Counted from the stretch's first letter, positions 42,502-53,481 are shown. The stretch is DNA of 64,000 nt from Aldehydirespirator sp965116965 (GCA_965116965.1 OZ220743.1:2170001-2234000); one strand, 5' to 3'. Numbers and translations: made by a program. The notes: generated by a model from the letters alone, not told the origin.

Positions 42502-43266
42502 GTGACGCTCCGCGCCCACGGCGATGGCTCGCTCTTTGCCGATCACCGCGAAGGGCGGGAGCCCTGCCTTCTGGGCTTGCACGGCTGGGGCCGGGACCGC
42601 CGCGACATGGGACCGATTCTGGATGCCACCGGGCACAGGTCAGTGGCACCGGACCTGCCCGGTTTCGGTGCTTCGGCCGAGCCCGATAGACCCTGGGGCG
42701 CCGTTGGTTACGCAGCTGTGCTGGCCGAGCAGGTCGCCGAAGGAGGAGACCCGCCCTTTGTGGTGGTCGGGCACAGCTTTGGAGGTCGTGTCGCGGTGTG
42801 CCTGGCGGCCAATCACCCGGAACTGGTCTGCGGGCTTGTCCTAATGGGCGTTCCGCTCCTGCGGTTGGGCACTGCTAAGCGATCCCCGAAGCGCTACCGG
42901 CTCATCCGCGCCGCGGCCAGAGCCCGACTCGCGCCGCCCGGCCGGCTGGAGGCGGCGCGGCGGCGCTTCGGGTCGGACGACTACCGGGCGGCGACCGGTG
43001 TGATGCGCGACGTGCTGGTCCGGGTGGTCAACGAGGACTACCGGGATGAGCTGGAGCGCGTGCGGTGCCCGGTGGCGCTGGTCTGGGGAGGCGAGGACCG
43101 GGTCGTTCCCTCTCTGGTGGCTCAACGCGCCGCAGCACACATTAATCGAGTCGTGTCGTTGAAGGCCGTCAAGGGTGCTGGCCACGACGTTCACAATGAT
43201 GCTCCCGAAGCTGTCGCGGAGGCAGTCTTCGCGGTCGTCGCTGCGTCGACAGGGCCGTCTGCATGA
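42502..43266 (+). CDS. Alpha/beta hydrolase
   Basis: The product has 254 residues from GTG 42502 (or GTG 42499). The fold signatures are LGLHGWGRDRRDM (oxyanion region), nucleophile Ser in VVVGHSFGGRVA, acid in WGGEDRVVP and His in KGAGHDVHNDAPE. The substrate is unknown. Its stop overlaps the ATG of the MurF-like gene (ATGA), making it the first gene of the cell-wall cassette. Confidence 0.85.
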   Translation: MTLRAHGDGSLFADHREGREPCLLGLHGWGRDRRDMGPILDATGHRSVAPDLPGFGASAEPDRPWGAVGYAAVLAEQVAEGGDPPFVVVGHSFGGRVAVCLAANHPELVCGLVLMGVPLLRLGTAKRSPKRYRLIRAAARARLAPPGRLEAARRRFGSDDYRAATGVMRDVLVRVVNEDYRDELERVRCPVALVWGGEDRVVPSLVAQRAAAHINRVVSLKAVKGAGHDVHNDAPEAVAEAVFAVVAASTGPSA

Positions 43267-44801
43267 CTGCCGTCGTGGTAGCTGCCGGCGCTCTCGCAGC
43301 TCTTGCTGCGCTACTGCGCTGGCTGCGAGTGTGCCAGCGCGAGCACTACATCGCGGGTTCATGCATGAGGTTCGCGGGACGCTGGGTCTGGGTCCGCCCG
43401 CCGAACGTCGGCCTCGCGACCGTTGCCGTTGCGGCGCTCGGTGTCGGCCTGTGGGCCGCGGCGAGTGGCCGGACGAGCGTGGCTTCATTGAGCGCATTGG
43501 CCTTGGCCGGATGCACCGCGGTGTTTCCGTGGCCAATGAGCATGACGGGCGAGCCGCGCCTGCGCTTCACCCGTCGCCTCATCCGGCTATCGGCCCTCAG
43601 CGCGTGCGCGTGCGCCGCTGTCGCGACGCTATGTGGCCTGCTTGTCGGGCCGGGCTTGGCCCTAGCGCTCGTCGCAGCGCTTGTGCCGGCTGTCGTCGGC
43701 ATCGCCGCCGCGGTGATCGCCCCGCTAGAGAAGCGACTGCTGCTCTCCTTTCGTCGCCGCGCCGAGATGCGGCTGTCGAGAGTGTCTCCTGTCGTGATCG
43801 CCGTTACGGGAAGCTGGGGAAAGACGTCTACCAAGCAGCATGTTCGCGACCTCCTGGCTGGCGATGCAGTCGTGGTGGCCTCGCCAGCCTCGTACAACAA
43901 CGAAGCCGGTCTAGCGAGGACTATCAACGAGCATCTAACGGACAGCGCCGAAGTCCTCATCGCCGAGATGGGGATGTACAAACCCGGCGAGATCAGAGAA
44001 CTCTGCTCATGGATCAGACCGCATATCGCGGTGATCACATCGATCGGGCCCATGCATCTTGAGCGAGTGGGCTCGATCGAGGGAATTGCCGCGGCTAAAG
44101 CGGAGATCTTGGAGCGAGCTGACACGGCGGTCCTCTGGGTTGACGATCCTCACCTCGCTTCCTTGGCGGAGTCTTGCGGGGTGGCTCGTGTGTGGCGCGT
44201 CGGCCGCACGGGGGGCGATCGCCTCGATGTGGAGGTGGAAGTGCTCGATGACGAGATCGTGGTCAGTTCGGGACAGACCGAAGTCGGCCGATGCCCGACC
44301 ACCGGTGGCGTTCATCCAGGCAACGTGGGATGTGCGGTGGCCGCTGCCGCGGCGTACGGCACCCCCATCGGGCGGCTTGGCACCCGGCTTGTCGCCGTGC
44401 AGAGCCCTCAGCATCGCGCCGCCGCAAGGACGAGCCCGGAGGGAATCGTGGTCATCGACGACACCTTCAATTCCAACCCGGTCGGAGCTGCGGCAGCCCT
44501 TAGAGAACTCTGCCGCAGCGTCAACGGCCTGCGGGTGGTCGTGACTCCCGGAATGGTCGAACTCGGCGCACAACAGTACGGGGCCAACGCCGATCTCGCC
44601 TCGGCCGTATCCGAAGCTGGAGCCACCCTGGTGATAGTGGGATGGACGAACCGTCGGGCGCTGCGAGAGGGCACCCGACGGTCCGGCGGCACGGCAGTGG
44701 CGGTTCGCAACCGCGGCGAGGCGCGCCTGTGGGTCCGCAGGACTCTTGGCGCGGGCGACGGAGTGCTTTGGGAGAACGACCTTCCGGACCACTATCCATG
44801 A
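43263..44801 (+). CDS. MurF-like ligase with an N-terminal membrane domain
   Basis: The protein has 512 residues. The first 160 carry about five hydrophobic helices (for example VVVAAGALAALAALL and LVGPGLALALVAALVPAVVG). The remainder is a Mur ligase: P-loop VIAVTGSWGKTSTK, AEMGMYKPGEIREL, a MHLERVGSIEGIAAAKAEIL segment and DDTFNSNPVGA. MurF adds the D-Ala-D-Ala dipeptide to the UDP-MurNAc peptide; a membrane anchor is not normal for it. With the ligase and dipeptidase that follow, it may install an altered D-Ala-D-X end. Confidence 0.85.
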   Translation: MTAVVVAAGALAALAALLRWLRVCQREHYIAGSCMRFAGRWVWVRPPNVGLATVAVAALGVGLWAAASGRTSVASLSALALAGCTAVFPWPMSMTGEPRLRFTRRLIRLSALSACACAAVATLCGLLVGPGLALALVAALVPAVVGIAAAVIAPLEKRLLLSFRRRAEMRLSRVSPVVIAVTGSWGKTSTKQHVRDLLAGDAVVVASPASYNNEAGLARTINEHLTDSAEVLIAEMGMYKPGEIRELCSWIRPHIAVITSIGPMHLERVGSIEGIAAAKAEILERADTAVLWVDDPHLASLAESCGVARVWRVGRTGGDRLDVEVEVLDDEIVVSSGQTEVGRCPTTGGVHPGNVGCAVAAAAAYGTPIGRLGTRLVAVQSPQHRAAARTSPEGIVVIDDTFNSNPVGAAAALRELCRSVNGLRVVVTPGMVELGAQQYGANADLASAVSEAGATLVIVGWTNRRALREGTRRSGGTAVAVRNRGEARLWVRRTLGAGDGVLWENDLPDHYP

Positions 44802-44858
44802 TCGATCCGCCCGAGCGAATCGCCCGTCACTGACGATCAAGGTCGTAGAGTCGGGTCC

Positions 44859-45974
44859 ATGGCGAGCGGCGATGCGGTGGGCGTTGTCTTCGGTGGCCAG
44901 TCTCCGGAGCACGACATAAGCATCCTCACCGGCCTTCAGGTGGCTCGCTCTCTTTCAGACAACGGGGTGGACGTGTACTGCCTCTACTGGACCAAGTCAG
45001 GAACGTGGCGGAGAGTTCCCGCCTCCGCGGAGGCGGCGAACTTCTTGGAGCCAGAGATCGAAGGGTCTTCTCCAGTGTCCTTCGAAGCCCCGGGTGGCTT
45101 CGCGGAGCTCCGCCGCCGCCGTACCACGCCGCTCGGAATTCGAACGGTTCTCAATTGTTGCCACGGCGGGCCGGGTGAGGACGGGTCCCTGGCCGCTCTT
45201 CTGATGATGGCAGGCATCCGCGTTACCGGGCCGCGCCCAGGCGCAGCCGCTCTGGCCATGGACAAGTTGGCGGCTGCAGCGGTGGCTCAATCGGAGGGTG
45301 TGCCGGCGATTGAGACGGTCCTGTGGTCACCCAATTCAAACCCTCCAGACAGCCTTCCTGCGCGGCCATGGGTAGTGAAGCCCCGGTGGGGCGGGTCGTC
45401 CATCGACGTTGAGGCAGGAGTTGAGGACACCGCGACTGTCGATGCTCTGGCTCGGCGAGGCGTGGGTCGCGCCGGCGTGTTGGTTCAACCCTTCTTGAAG
45501 GGCTGGATCGACTTGAACGTGGCCGTCCGTACCCATCCGACGATCCAGTGCTCAGCCGTGGAGCGGCCGCTCCTGGGCGACGCCGCAATCTTGGGCTACA
45601 AGGAGAAGTACCTGACCGGAGGGGCCGGCATGGAGTCAGCACTCCGCGAACTCCCTGCCAACATCCCCGCAACCATCCGCAACGAAATCATCCGCTACGC
45701 CGCTGTTCTCATGGAGGCCATGGACTTGACAGGGGCGCCCCGGTTCGACTTTCTCTGGGACGGCGATTCAAGGGTCGTCTTCTGTGAGGTCAACCCCGTC
45801 CCGGGCGCGTGGGGAACGTATCTTTGGCGAGAATCAGGAATAGAGCCAGTGGAACTCTATGGGGACCTCTTGGCGGAAGCCGATTCGAGTCCGGCAAGTC
45901 TCTATCAGTGGATGCCCTCCAGCGATGGTCGTGCTTTGCGCACGGCGAGCGCCATCGCATCGAAGTTGGTGTAG
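44859..45974 (+). CDS. D-alanine--D-alanine ligase-like protein
   Basis: The protein has 371 residues of the ATP-grasp Ddl/Van ligase type: VVFGGQSPEHDISILTG at the N-terminus, NCCHGGPGEDGSLAALL, KPRWGGSSIDV, and ADP/Mg ligands in APRFDFLWDGD and CEVNPVPGAWGT. The omega-loop region (YKEKYLTGGAGME) is unlike both standard DdlB and VanA, so D-Ala-D-Ala, D-Lac or D-Ser specificity cannot be predicted. It follows the MurF-like gene by 57 bases. Confidence 0.85.
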   Translation: MASGDAVGVVFGGQSPEHDISILTGLQVARSLSDNGVDVYCLYWTKSGTWRRVPASAEAANFLEPEIEGSSPVSFEAPGGFAELRRRRTTPLGIRTVLNCCHGGPGEDGSLAALLMMAGIRVTGPRPGAAALAMDKLAAAAVAQSEGVPAIETVLWSPNSNPPDSLPARPWVVKPRWGGSSIDVEAGVEDTATVDALARRGVGRAGVLVQPFLKGWIDLNVAVRTHPTIQCSAVERPLLGDAAILGYKEKYLTGGAGMESALRELPANIPATIRNEIIRYAAVLMEAMDLTGAPRFDFLWDGDSRVVFCEVNPVPGAWGTYLWRESGIEPVELYGDLLAEADSSPASLYQWMPSSDGRALRTASAIASKLV

Positions 45975-45977
45975 CTC

Positions 45978-47099
45978 ATGGAAGCTTCACGATCGGCCGC
46001 ATCCGAGAGCAGCAGCACTCTCCGTGACACAAGGCTCAGCGTCGTCTCGAAGCTCCTGCGACGAGTTGTTCGGCATCTTACTCGCCGAACCGCGTTGCTG
46101 GCCGTTATTCTTGGATGTGTAGCTGCACTAGTTGCCATCTTTGTCGGACCATCTACGCCCGTAGGTCAGGTGATGCTTGTGGCGATGGGTATCTTCGTAT
46201 CGGTCGTCGTACTGCCCGAAGCACCACATCGGCTGTGGAACGTAAAGCCGGTTGACTTGGCCGAAACCGTGCCTTCAGATCATCTACTAGATGCAAGCAA
46301 AGCGATCGCGAAGGCAATCGACATACAGTCGCGTCGTGCTGCAACCGGAAGCATGCTGCCTGACAATCTCATCACAGATGTATGGGGTGAGACACTCCGA
46401 ACCTTGGTAGAGGTTATCGACGATCCTTCCAAGGTGGTACGAAACCTGGAGTACAGCGCGAGGATAGAGCCCGCCGCTGGTAGCGATGCTTGGCACCGCG
46501 TCGACACAACGATTCGAGCAGAGCGACATCTGCCGCGTACAAGGGGCGGTTCCGTGTGGTTCAGCTACTGCTCTACCATGCCATCGCTATCGTCAGAGTT
46601 CGATCAGCACTCGGATGGCTGTATCGCTAGGGAATTGATCCAGAAGCGGGACGGAGAAGATGATGCAGCATGGTTTGAACGGGTAGAGAGATACGCCGTG
46701 CGCTTCGACATTGACGGCAAGCGTGAAGATTCCATAGGAACAGAGAGAATAGCGGCCTCACATGGACTAACTCATAGAACACAATTTGAGTCTGGAATAC
46801 TAGCAGATGAGTTCGTATCGACAGAACTCAGAATAGCCTTCAGTCTGCCGAGCGATATCGATAATCTTCCTGTTAAGTTCGCAGCGTATTCGGTTGCAGG
46901 AACTGCGTCAGTTACAATTGAACTACTTGATAACAGATATGAGATCGATTGTGACGAGTACCTTTCTCCAGCCAACCGAAATCTCTCGATTAATCGCGAC
47001 CATTCGGATCGCTCAAGTACGTGTACGATTAGAACTTCAGGCCAGACAGTGCTTCCCATTGGCGCGGGCGCAGTCTTCTCATGGAAGAGACATGGCTGA
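45978..47099 (+). CDS. Membrane protein of unknown function in the Van-like cassette
   Basis: The protein has 373 residues, with ATG 3 bases after the ligase stop. The N-terminus is Ser/Arg-rich; two adjacent membrane helices (LLAVILGCVAALVAIFV and VGQVMLVAMGIFVSVVVLP) span about residues 40-82, and the rest appears to be a soluble mixed alpha/beta domain without known motifs. Base composition drops sharply to near 50 percent GC, unlike its neighbours, which suggests recent acquisition. I do not recognise the family. Its position suggests a role linked to the cell wall. Confidence 0.7.
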   Translation: MEASRSAASESSSTLRDTRLSVVSKLLRRVVRHLTRRTALLAVILGCVAALVAIFVGPSTPVGQVMLVAMGIFVSVVVLPEAPHRLWNVKPVDLAETVPSDHLLDASKAIAKAIDIQSRRAATGSMLPDNLITDVWGETLRTLVEVIDDPSKVVRNLEYSARIEPAAGSDAWHRVDTTIRAERHLPRTRGGSVWFSYCSTMPSLSSEFDQHSDGCIARELIQKRDGEDDAAWFERVERYAVRFDIDGKREDSIGTERIAASHGLTHRTQFESGILADEFVSTELRIAFSLPSDIDNLPVKFAAYSVAGTASVTIELLDNRYEIDCDEYLSPANRNLSINRDHSDRSSTCTIRTSGQTVLPIGAGAVFSWKRHG

Positions 47100-47122
47100 A
47101 GCGTGAGTTGACTCAAGAACCG

Positions 47123-47797
47123 ATGGCCTCGTACTCGTTCCTTTGTGACCCTCATGTCGTTCCACTCGCCAAGGTGCCTATGGGGGATGCATTGCCTGAC
47201 ACAGCGCCATTGCCGGGTGCAAGGCAGCCTTGTGCCATCTCGGGTGAACCTCTAGACCTGCTGTCCTCGGTGGCTACGCTAGATGCGTACAGCGAACTTG
47301 GAGTCCTGCCTCCTCGACCGGCTCGCGCCCGGTCGGGGGTCATCGGTCGCTTGGCGGCGGCAGAAGATCTGCTACCCGGCGACTTCAGTCTGATCGTGCT
47401 TGACGGGTGGCGTTCCCTTGAAGAACAGCAGCGTCTGCTGGACGACTACGGTTCTGCGGCGCGTGACGGAGGATTTGTTGCTCCGATCGAGCCGACGAGT
47501 GCGCGTCCTCCGCATACGACGGGCGGTGCCGTAGACCTAACCCTGTGCTGGCAAGGCGTGGCGCTAGGGCTCGGGACTGACTATGACACATTCTGTGAGA
47601 CCGCTTGCCTAGGAGCGTTCGAGGACGGGAGTGATGAACTTGTGCGGAGGCTTCGGCGCTTAATGGCTGGCGTCTTGGATGCCTCTGGGATGATCTGCTA
47701 CCACCGTGAGTGGTGGCACTGGTCGTTCGGGGACGATGTTTGGGCATCGGCTACCGGCGAGGTAGCGATCTACGAGATTTGGGAGTTGGAGGGCTGA
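47123..47797 (+). CDS. VanX-like D-Ala-D-Ala dipeptidase (M15D)
   Basis: The product has 224 residues from ATG 47123; ATG 47081, overlapping the previous gene, is an alternative start. Zinc-site motifs are PPHTTGGAVDLTL (His and Asp) and REWWHWSFGD (Glu and His), with LDGWRSLEEQQRLL supplying the catalytic Arg region, as in VanX and related dipeptidases. It would destroy free D-Ala-D-Ala. Next to a D-Ala-D-X ligase and a MurF-like protein this copies the logic of glycopeptide resistance operons, but no VanH or VanRS homologue is present. Confidence 0.85.
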   Translation: MASYSFLCDPHVVPLAKVPMGDALPDTAPLPGARQPCAISGEPLDLLSSVATLDAYSELGVLPPRPARARSGVIGRLAAAEDLLPGDFSLIVLDGWRSLEEQQRLLDDYGSAARDGGFVAPIEPTSARPPHTTGGAVDLTLCWQGVALGLGTDYDTFCETACLGAFEDGSDELVRRLRRLMAGVLDASGMICYHREWWHWSFGDDVWASATGEVAIYEIWELEG

Positions 47798-47829
47798 GGC
47801 TCCCTCCCCTCCTCGAAAGGCTGACCGCA

Positions 47830-49242
47830 ATGGATGTTCCCGATTTCCGGACTGTGACTGTGGAGGCCCTCGCGGCCATGGTGCGGGACCACACCCTTAC
47901 GGCCGCGGCGGTCACCGATCACGCGCTGGAGCGCATCGAGACTCTCAATCCGGTGCTGAACGCGTTCGTGGCGGTGGATGCCGACGGCGCCCGGGCGCAG
48001 GCCGCGGCCATCGACGAGCGCCTCGACGCCGGCGAGGAGGTCGGGCCGCTGGCCGGAATCCCCATCGGGGTGAAGGACCTGGTGGACGCGACCGGGTTCC
48101 ACACCTCCAAGGGCGCCATGTACACCCGCCACGACCCGCCGGCCACCTCCGACTGCACCGAGGTCGCCCGGATGCGGGCCGCGGGCTGTGTGATCGTGGG
48201 CAAGACCAACACCCCCGAGCACGGCTGCATGGGCGACACCTACAACCCCAGGTACGGTCCCACGCTCAATCCCTGGAACATCGAGCGCTCGCCGGGCGGG
48301 TCGTCCGGCGGCACAGGCTCGGCCATCGCCGCGGGAATGGTCCCGGCGGGCACCGGATCCGACGGGGGCGGCTCCATCCGCATCCCGTCGGCCATCTGCG
48401 GACTGTCGGGCATCAAGACCAGCCAGGGCCGGGTGCCGAGCGGCCCGCCGCCGTCGGGCCTGATCGACCTGTCGTGCGTGGGTCCGATGGCCCGGCTCAT
48501 CCGCGACGTGGCCCTGTGCCTCGACGCCATGGTCGGGCCCCACCCGGCCGACCTGCGCAGCCTGCCCAAGCCCGACGTGTCGTGGCGGGCCGCGCTGGAC
48601 AGCCCCCGGGTACCGGCCCGCGTGCTGTGGGCGCCGTCCATCGACGGGGAGCCGGTCGACTCCGAGATCGCGGCGGCCTGCGCCGCCGCGGTGGATCGCC
48701 TGGCCGCCGAGGGCGTGGACGTGGTCGAGGTCGGCGCGGCGATCACCGCGGTGCCCGGAGCGTTCCTCCAGCTGTTCCTGGGGGGCCTGATCGGGCCCGC
48801 GTTCCGCCCGCTGTACGGCACCGACGAGTGGGACAACGTCACCGAGGTGCTGGCGGTGTTGCTGGAGGACGTCTATGAGCGGGCCACGCCGGAGTCGATC
48901 TATTGGGCCCGCCAGCAGGCCGGCGAGCTGTCCATCCAGTTGGCCGAGCTGATGGACGGATACGACGCGCTGCTGATGCCCACGTTGGCGGGCCAGGCGC
49001 CCGCCCCGGCCGGGCACGGCACTATCAACGGCACCGAGACCCCCAACTGGTTCCGCTTCACACCCCTGGCCAACCTCACCCGCCGCCCGGCCGGAACGGT
49101 GTGCTGCGGGTTCAGCAGCGAGGGCGTGCCCATCGGACTCCAGGTGGTAGGCCACCAGCTCGACGATCTGGCCGTGCTGGAGACCATCGCCGTCCTGGAG
49201 GACCTGCTGGCCCTCAACCCCATCGCCCCCGACGTGGCTTAG
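47830..49242 (+). CDS. Amidase-signature hydrolase
   Basis: The product has 470 residues from ATG 47830. The Ser-cisSer-Lys triad appears in GIPIGVKDLVD (Lys), SPGGSSGGTGSA (cis-Ser) and GSDGGGSIRIPS (nucleophile region). It hydrolyses an amide of unknown identity. It lies 32 bases after the VanX-like gene, but its GC is high again, so it may belong to the core genome rather than to the cassette. Confidence 0.9.
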   Translation: MDVPDFRTVTVEALAAMVRDHTLTAAAVTDHALERIETLNPVLNAFVAVDADGARAQAAAIDERLDAGEEVGPLAGIPIGVKDLVDATGFHTSKGAMYTRHDPPATSDCTEVARMRAAGCVIVGKTNTPEHGCMGDTYNPRYGPTLNPWNIERSPGGSSGGTGSAIAAGMVPAGTGSDGGGSIRIPSAICGLSGIKTSQGRVPSGPPPSGLIDLSCVGPMARLIRDVALCLDAMVGPHPADLRSLPKPDVSWRAALDSPRVPARVLWAPSIDGEPVDSEIAAACAAAVDRLAAEGVDVVEVGAAITAVPGAFLQLFLGGLIGPAFRPLYGTDEWDNVTEVLAVLLEDVYERATPESIYWARQQAGELSIQLAELMDGYDALLMPTLAGQAPAPAGHGTINGTETPNWFRFTPLANLTRRPAGTVCCGFSSEGVPIGLQVVGHQLDDLAVLETIAVLEDLLALNPIAPDVA

Positions 49243-49363
49243 TGCCAGCCGAACCGGCAGCAGCGGCCCCGCTGTCATACGACGACGCTACGGTCCCTTC
49301 GGTGACGAGTGCTTGTGCAATGACTGACGCCTGTGAAACACCCGTCCCGCGTGAGGGCGACAC

Positions 49364-50372
<1,009 letters not shown>

Positions 50373-51786
50373 GGTGCTTCGCGTTTGAGGTCGGAGTCGG
50401 CAGGGTGAGGGTCCCCGTCTGAACGCGAGGGATCCCCCAGAATCGGCGCTTCCGAACAGCCGAGGTCTGGAGGATCCCTGTGGAGTGCGACCCTACGCGC
50501 GTGTGCGAGTTGTTGGTGGGACTGGGAGATGTGGAGGTGCTCGGCGTCGACGACGAGGCGGGCGCGCCGCTGCGGGTGCACATACGCTGTCGGGCGCCGC
50601 GGCCTGGCTGTGAGCGTTGCGGCGGTGCGCTGTGGTCTGACGGCGAACGGGAGGTGGAGCTGGTGGATCTGCCGGTGTTCGGCCGGCCGGCGCGGCTGGT
50701 GTGGCACAAGCGCCGCTGGCGCTGCGGGGATCCCGACTGCGCGGCGGGGACCGTGACCGAGCAGGACCGCGAGATCGCGCCCGAGCGCGAGAGACTGACG
50801 ACGCGCGCGGGGCGCTGGGCGACGCGCCAGTCCGGGCAGGGCCGGCCCCACAGCGATGTCGCCACAGAGCTCGGGTGCAGCTGGCACCCGGTGAACGAGT
50901 CGGTGCGCCGCTGGGGCTCTGCGCTGCTCGAGGCCGACACCGAGCGCATCTCAGCCGTCGTCGCGCTCGGGCTCGACGAGCACCTGATGTGGCGCCGCGG
51001 CCGGTTCCGGACCAAGGCCTGGGCCACCGGCATCGTCGACATCGGCCGGGGCCAGCTCCTCGACATAGTCCCAGGCCGCACCGCACAGGCGCCCACACAG
51101 TGGCTGCTTGCGCGGCCCCGCCGCTGGCTGGCCGGCGTCCGCTGGGCGGTGCTGGACCTCTCAGGCCCCTACCGAGCCGCGTTCGACGCAGCAGTGCCCC
51201 ACGCCGAGCAGGTCGCGGACCCGTTCCACGTCGTGCGGCTGGGCAACGACGCCCTCGACGAGGTCCGCCGCAGAGTCCAACAGCAGACCCTCGGCCACCG
51301 CGGCCACAAACACGACCCGCTGTATCGGGCCCGCAAGCTGCTGGTCTCCGCGTCCGAGAAGATCACCGAGCAAGGCCGCGTCCGGCTGCGGGGCCTGCTC
51401 GACGCAGGAGACCCCTACGGCGAGGTCCGCGACGCCTGGCACCGCTGAAGAGACCCTCCGCTCGATCTATGACATCGACGACACCGAAGTGGGCGCAGCC
51501 ACCGTCGCCCGCCTCGCCCAGGACCTCCAGGACCCCGCCATGCCCGCCGAGATCAACCGGCTCGGCCGCACCCTGTGGCGCTGGCGCACCCAGATCGCCA
51601 ACTGGCACACCGCCCGGGTCACCAACGCCGCCGCCGAAGCCGCCAACAACCTCATCAAACGCGTCAAACGCGCCGCGTTCGGGTTCACCAACTTCGCCAA
51701 CTACCGAATCCGAGCCCTCCTCTACGCCGGCAGACCCAACTGGACACTGCTCGACACCCTCACTCCGACCTGATTCGCGAAGAGCC
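50373..51786 (+). mobile_element. ISL3-family insertion sequence, 1414 bp
   Basis: The left end GGTGCTTCGCGTTTGAGGTC matches the inverted right end GGCTCTTCGCGAATCAGGTC. Flanking bases TGCAAACC (50365-50372) and GGCAAACC (51787-51794) form an 8-bp target duplication with one mismatch, the size expected for ISL3. It splits a herA-like gene. Confidence 0.85.
50480..51773 (+). pseudogene. ISL3 transposase with a +1 frameshift
   Basis: The frame from GTG 50480 gives 322 residues: zinc-binding N-terminus (CRAPRPGCERCGG, CGDPDC), helix-turn-helix, then DDE parts LGLDEHLMWRR, WAVLDLSGPYRAAF and DPFHVVRLGND. It stops at TGA 51446-51448 after DAWHR. The next frame continues at once with EETLRSIYDI and ends KRAAFGFTNFANYRIR to 51773. 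One extra base explains the break. The alternatives are programmed frameshifting or a read error. Confidence 0.85.
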
Positions 51787-52488
51787 GGCAAACCGGACCC
51801 TCGCTGGGCGGGCCGAGCAATCGGTGCCAACACCGTTCAAGCGTTCCATCACCGCCTCCACGCCTCGGCGCGCCATGTGGAGCATCTGATCCGCGCTGAC
51901 ACTCATGATGTGCCGGAGCGCGCCAGAGATCTGTACCTGTACCAGGTGACGGTGGTGGACATACACGAATTGCACGACCGGGCCAAGCACTTCGTCGTGG
52001 GTGCCGTACTACGAAGGGCATTTGAGGACCGGGAGCAGAGCAGCGTGGGACAGTCGCTCCTGTTCGTGGTGTTGGACGAACTCAACAAGTTCGCGCCGCG
52101 CGACAGCAACAACCCGATCAAGGAAGTCCTGCTGGATGTGGCTGAGTGGGGCCGCGCTCTGGGAATAGCCCTCATCGGGGCTCAGCAGACCGCCAGCGAG
52201 GTGGAACACCGTGTGGTGGCAAACAGTGCCATCCGGGTGGTGGGTCGCCTTGACAGTGCAGAAGCACGCGAGGCGCAGTACGGGTTCCTGCCCGGAGTCC
52301 AGCGTCGGCGCGCCACGATCCTGCGGCCCGGTTTCGTGTTCCTGGCCCAGCCCCGTGTGCCGGTACCGCTGTTGGTCGAGTTCCCGTTTCCGGCCTGGGC
52401 CACCCGCCCCACCGAGGCCGATCTCTGCGAGGCCACATCTGCACCGGAACCTGCCGAACCCTCGATAGACGGCCGAAGTGAGTTGTGA
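51787..52488 (+). pseudogene. HerA-like ATPase, 3' part
   Basis: From the right end of the insertion the sequence encodes RWAGRAIGANTVQAFHHRL, Walker B LLFVVLDELNKFAP, a GIALIGAQQTASEVEHR segment and a C-terminal LVEFPFPAWA tail, ending at 52488. Precise removal of the IS and one target copy leaves the two halves one base out of frame, so at least one further indel has occurred. Confidence 0.8.
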
Positions 52489-52534
52489 CCGACAACCTCA
52501 GGGTCGCTGAACGTACGCCAGTGCACTCGGAGGT

Positions 52535-52562
52535 GGCCTCCTTGGTTGAGTGTAAGGAGGCC
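52535..52562 (+). promoter_or_regulatory. Hairpin that hides the nurA ribosome-binding site
   Basis: GGCCTCCTT (52535-52543) pairs perfectly with AAGGAGGCC (52554-52562) around a 10-base loop. The 3' arm contains a full AAGGAGG Shine-Dalgarno 5 bases before the TTG start. Closed, it would block translation; melting by temperature, a ligand or an upstream ribosome would open it. Confidence 0.65.
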
Positions 52563-52565
52563 TAG

Positions 52566-53481
52566 TTGGAGTTCACTGTGGAGACATGGGCGCCGGAGTA
52601 CGGGGTTGCTGCCGACGCCGAACGACTTGAGCAGGTTGAGGGCGACGTCGTGGTGGATGCCGAGCATCCAAGTGGCGAGTGGTCGGCTGTGGATCCGCAG
52701 TCTCAGGCACCTCCACCAGAGCAAGTGGTGTTCATTGACGGTGTCCGTCGTGTCGACGCCCGGGTGTGGATCACCGTTGGTTCGAAGACTCATTCAGGCT
52801 TGTGCGCCTCGGTGGCGGCCGGGGCAGTGCGTTGCGCGAACGGCGATGCGCGGGTCGTGGGCCCTCGGGTGTTTCGCGGCGTCTACGCCGATGCCACCTT
52901 GGCCGGCGGTCCGATCATCACTCGGTACGGGGCTTACGACTTCGTTCCCTGCGCAAGCAGTGCTCCCGAAGACCTGTACCGGGCGATCCACGAGCGCATG
53001 ATGCTGTTGGAGACCCAGATCGAGGGCACAAACGCCGACCTCGTCGTGTTTGATGGACCGTTGCGAGGGCGCACGTACCAGCAGGGGGTCGGCTTCATCA
53101 AGACCCAGCACGTCCAGTACCTGCCTGACCGAGAGCAGCAAGTCTTGACGACGTTGCGCGCTGGTCAACGGACGCCGCTGTTCCTGATCGGTGGGCCTCG
53201 GTTCACCCGATGGTCTTGGTACCTGCGCCTCCCTGGCCCTATCGCCCATCCGATGGCGGGCATAGCCCGCTGCGAGGTACCCGGACAGGGTGGTGTGAGT
53301 GATGCAGCCCGTCGAGCGGACACAGTGACGGCAAACCCTGCCCCGCTTCGCGAGCGAGCCTCACAAAGACTCCCGGGCACCGCAGAACCTGTATCCGATA
53401 GCTGGGTTGGAAGACGATCTGCGACACCGACTCGGCGACCGCGACCTCATGGAACGCGCACTTCGGCGCGCAGCACGATGA
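52566..53481 (+). pseudogene. NurA-like nuclease gene with a +1 frameshift
   Basis: The gene starts at TTG with a perfect Shine-Dalgarno. The NurA-like fold shows FIDGVRRVDARV (first acidic site), LVVFDGPLRG, FLIGGPRFTRWSWYLRLPG and AGIARCEVP. Near 53336-53338 an extra C shifts the frame; the true C-terminus continues as LPRFASEPHKDSRAPQNLYP followed by LRHRLGDRDLMERAL and ends at TGA 53479-53481. Immediately downstream of the broken herA, it forms the usual HerA-NurA pair. Both are now damaged unless the frameshift is a sequencing error. Confidence 0.8.
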
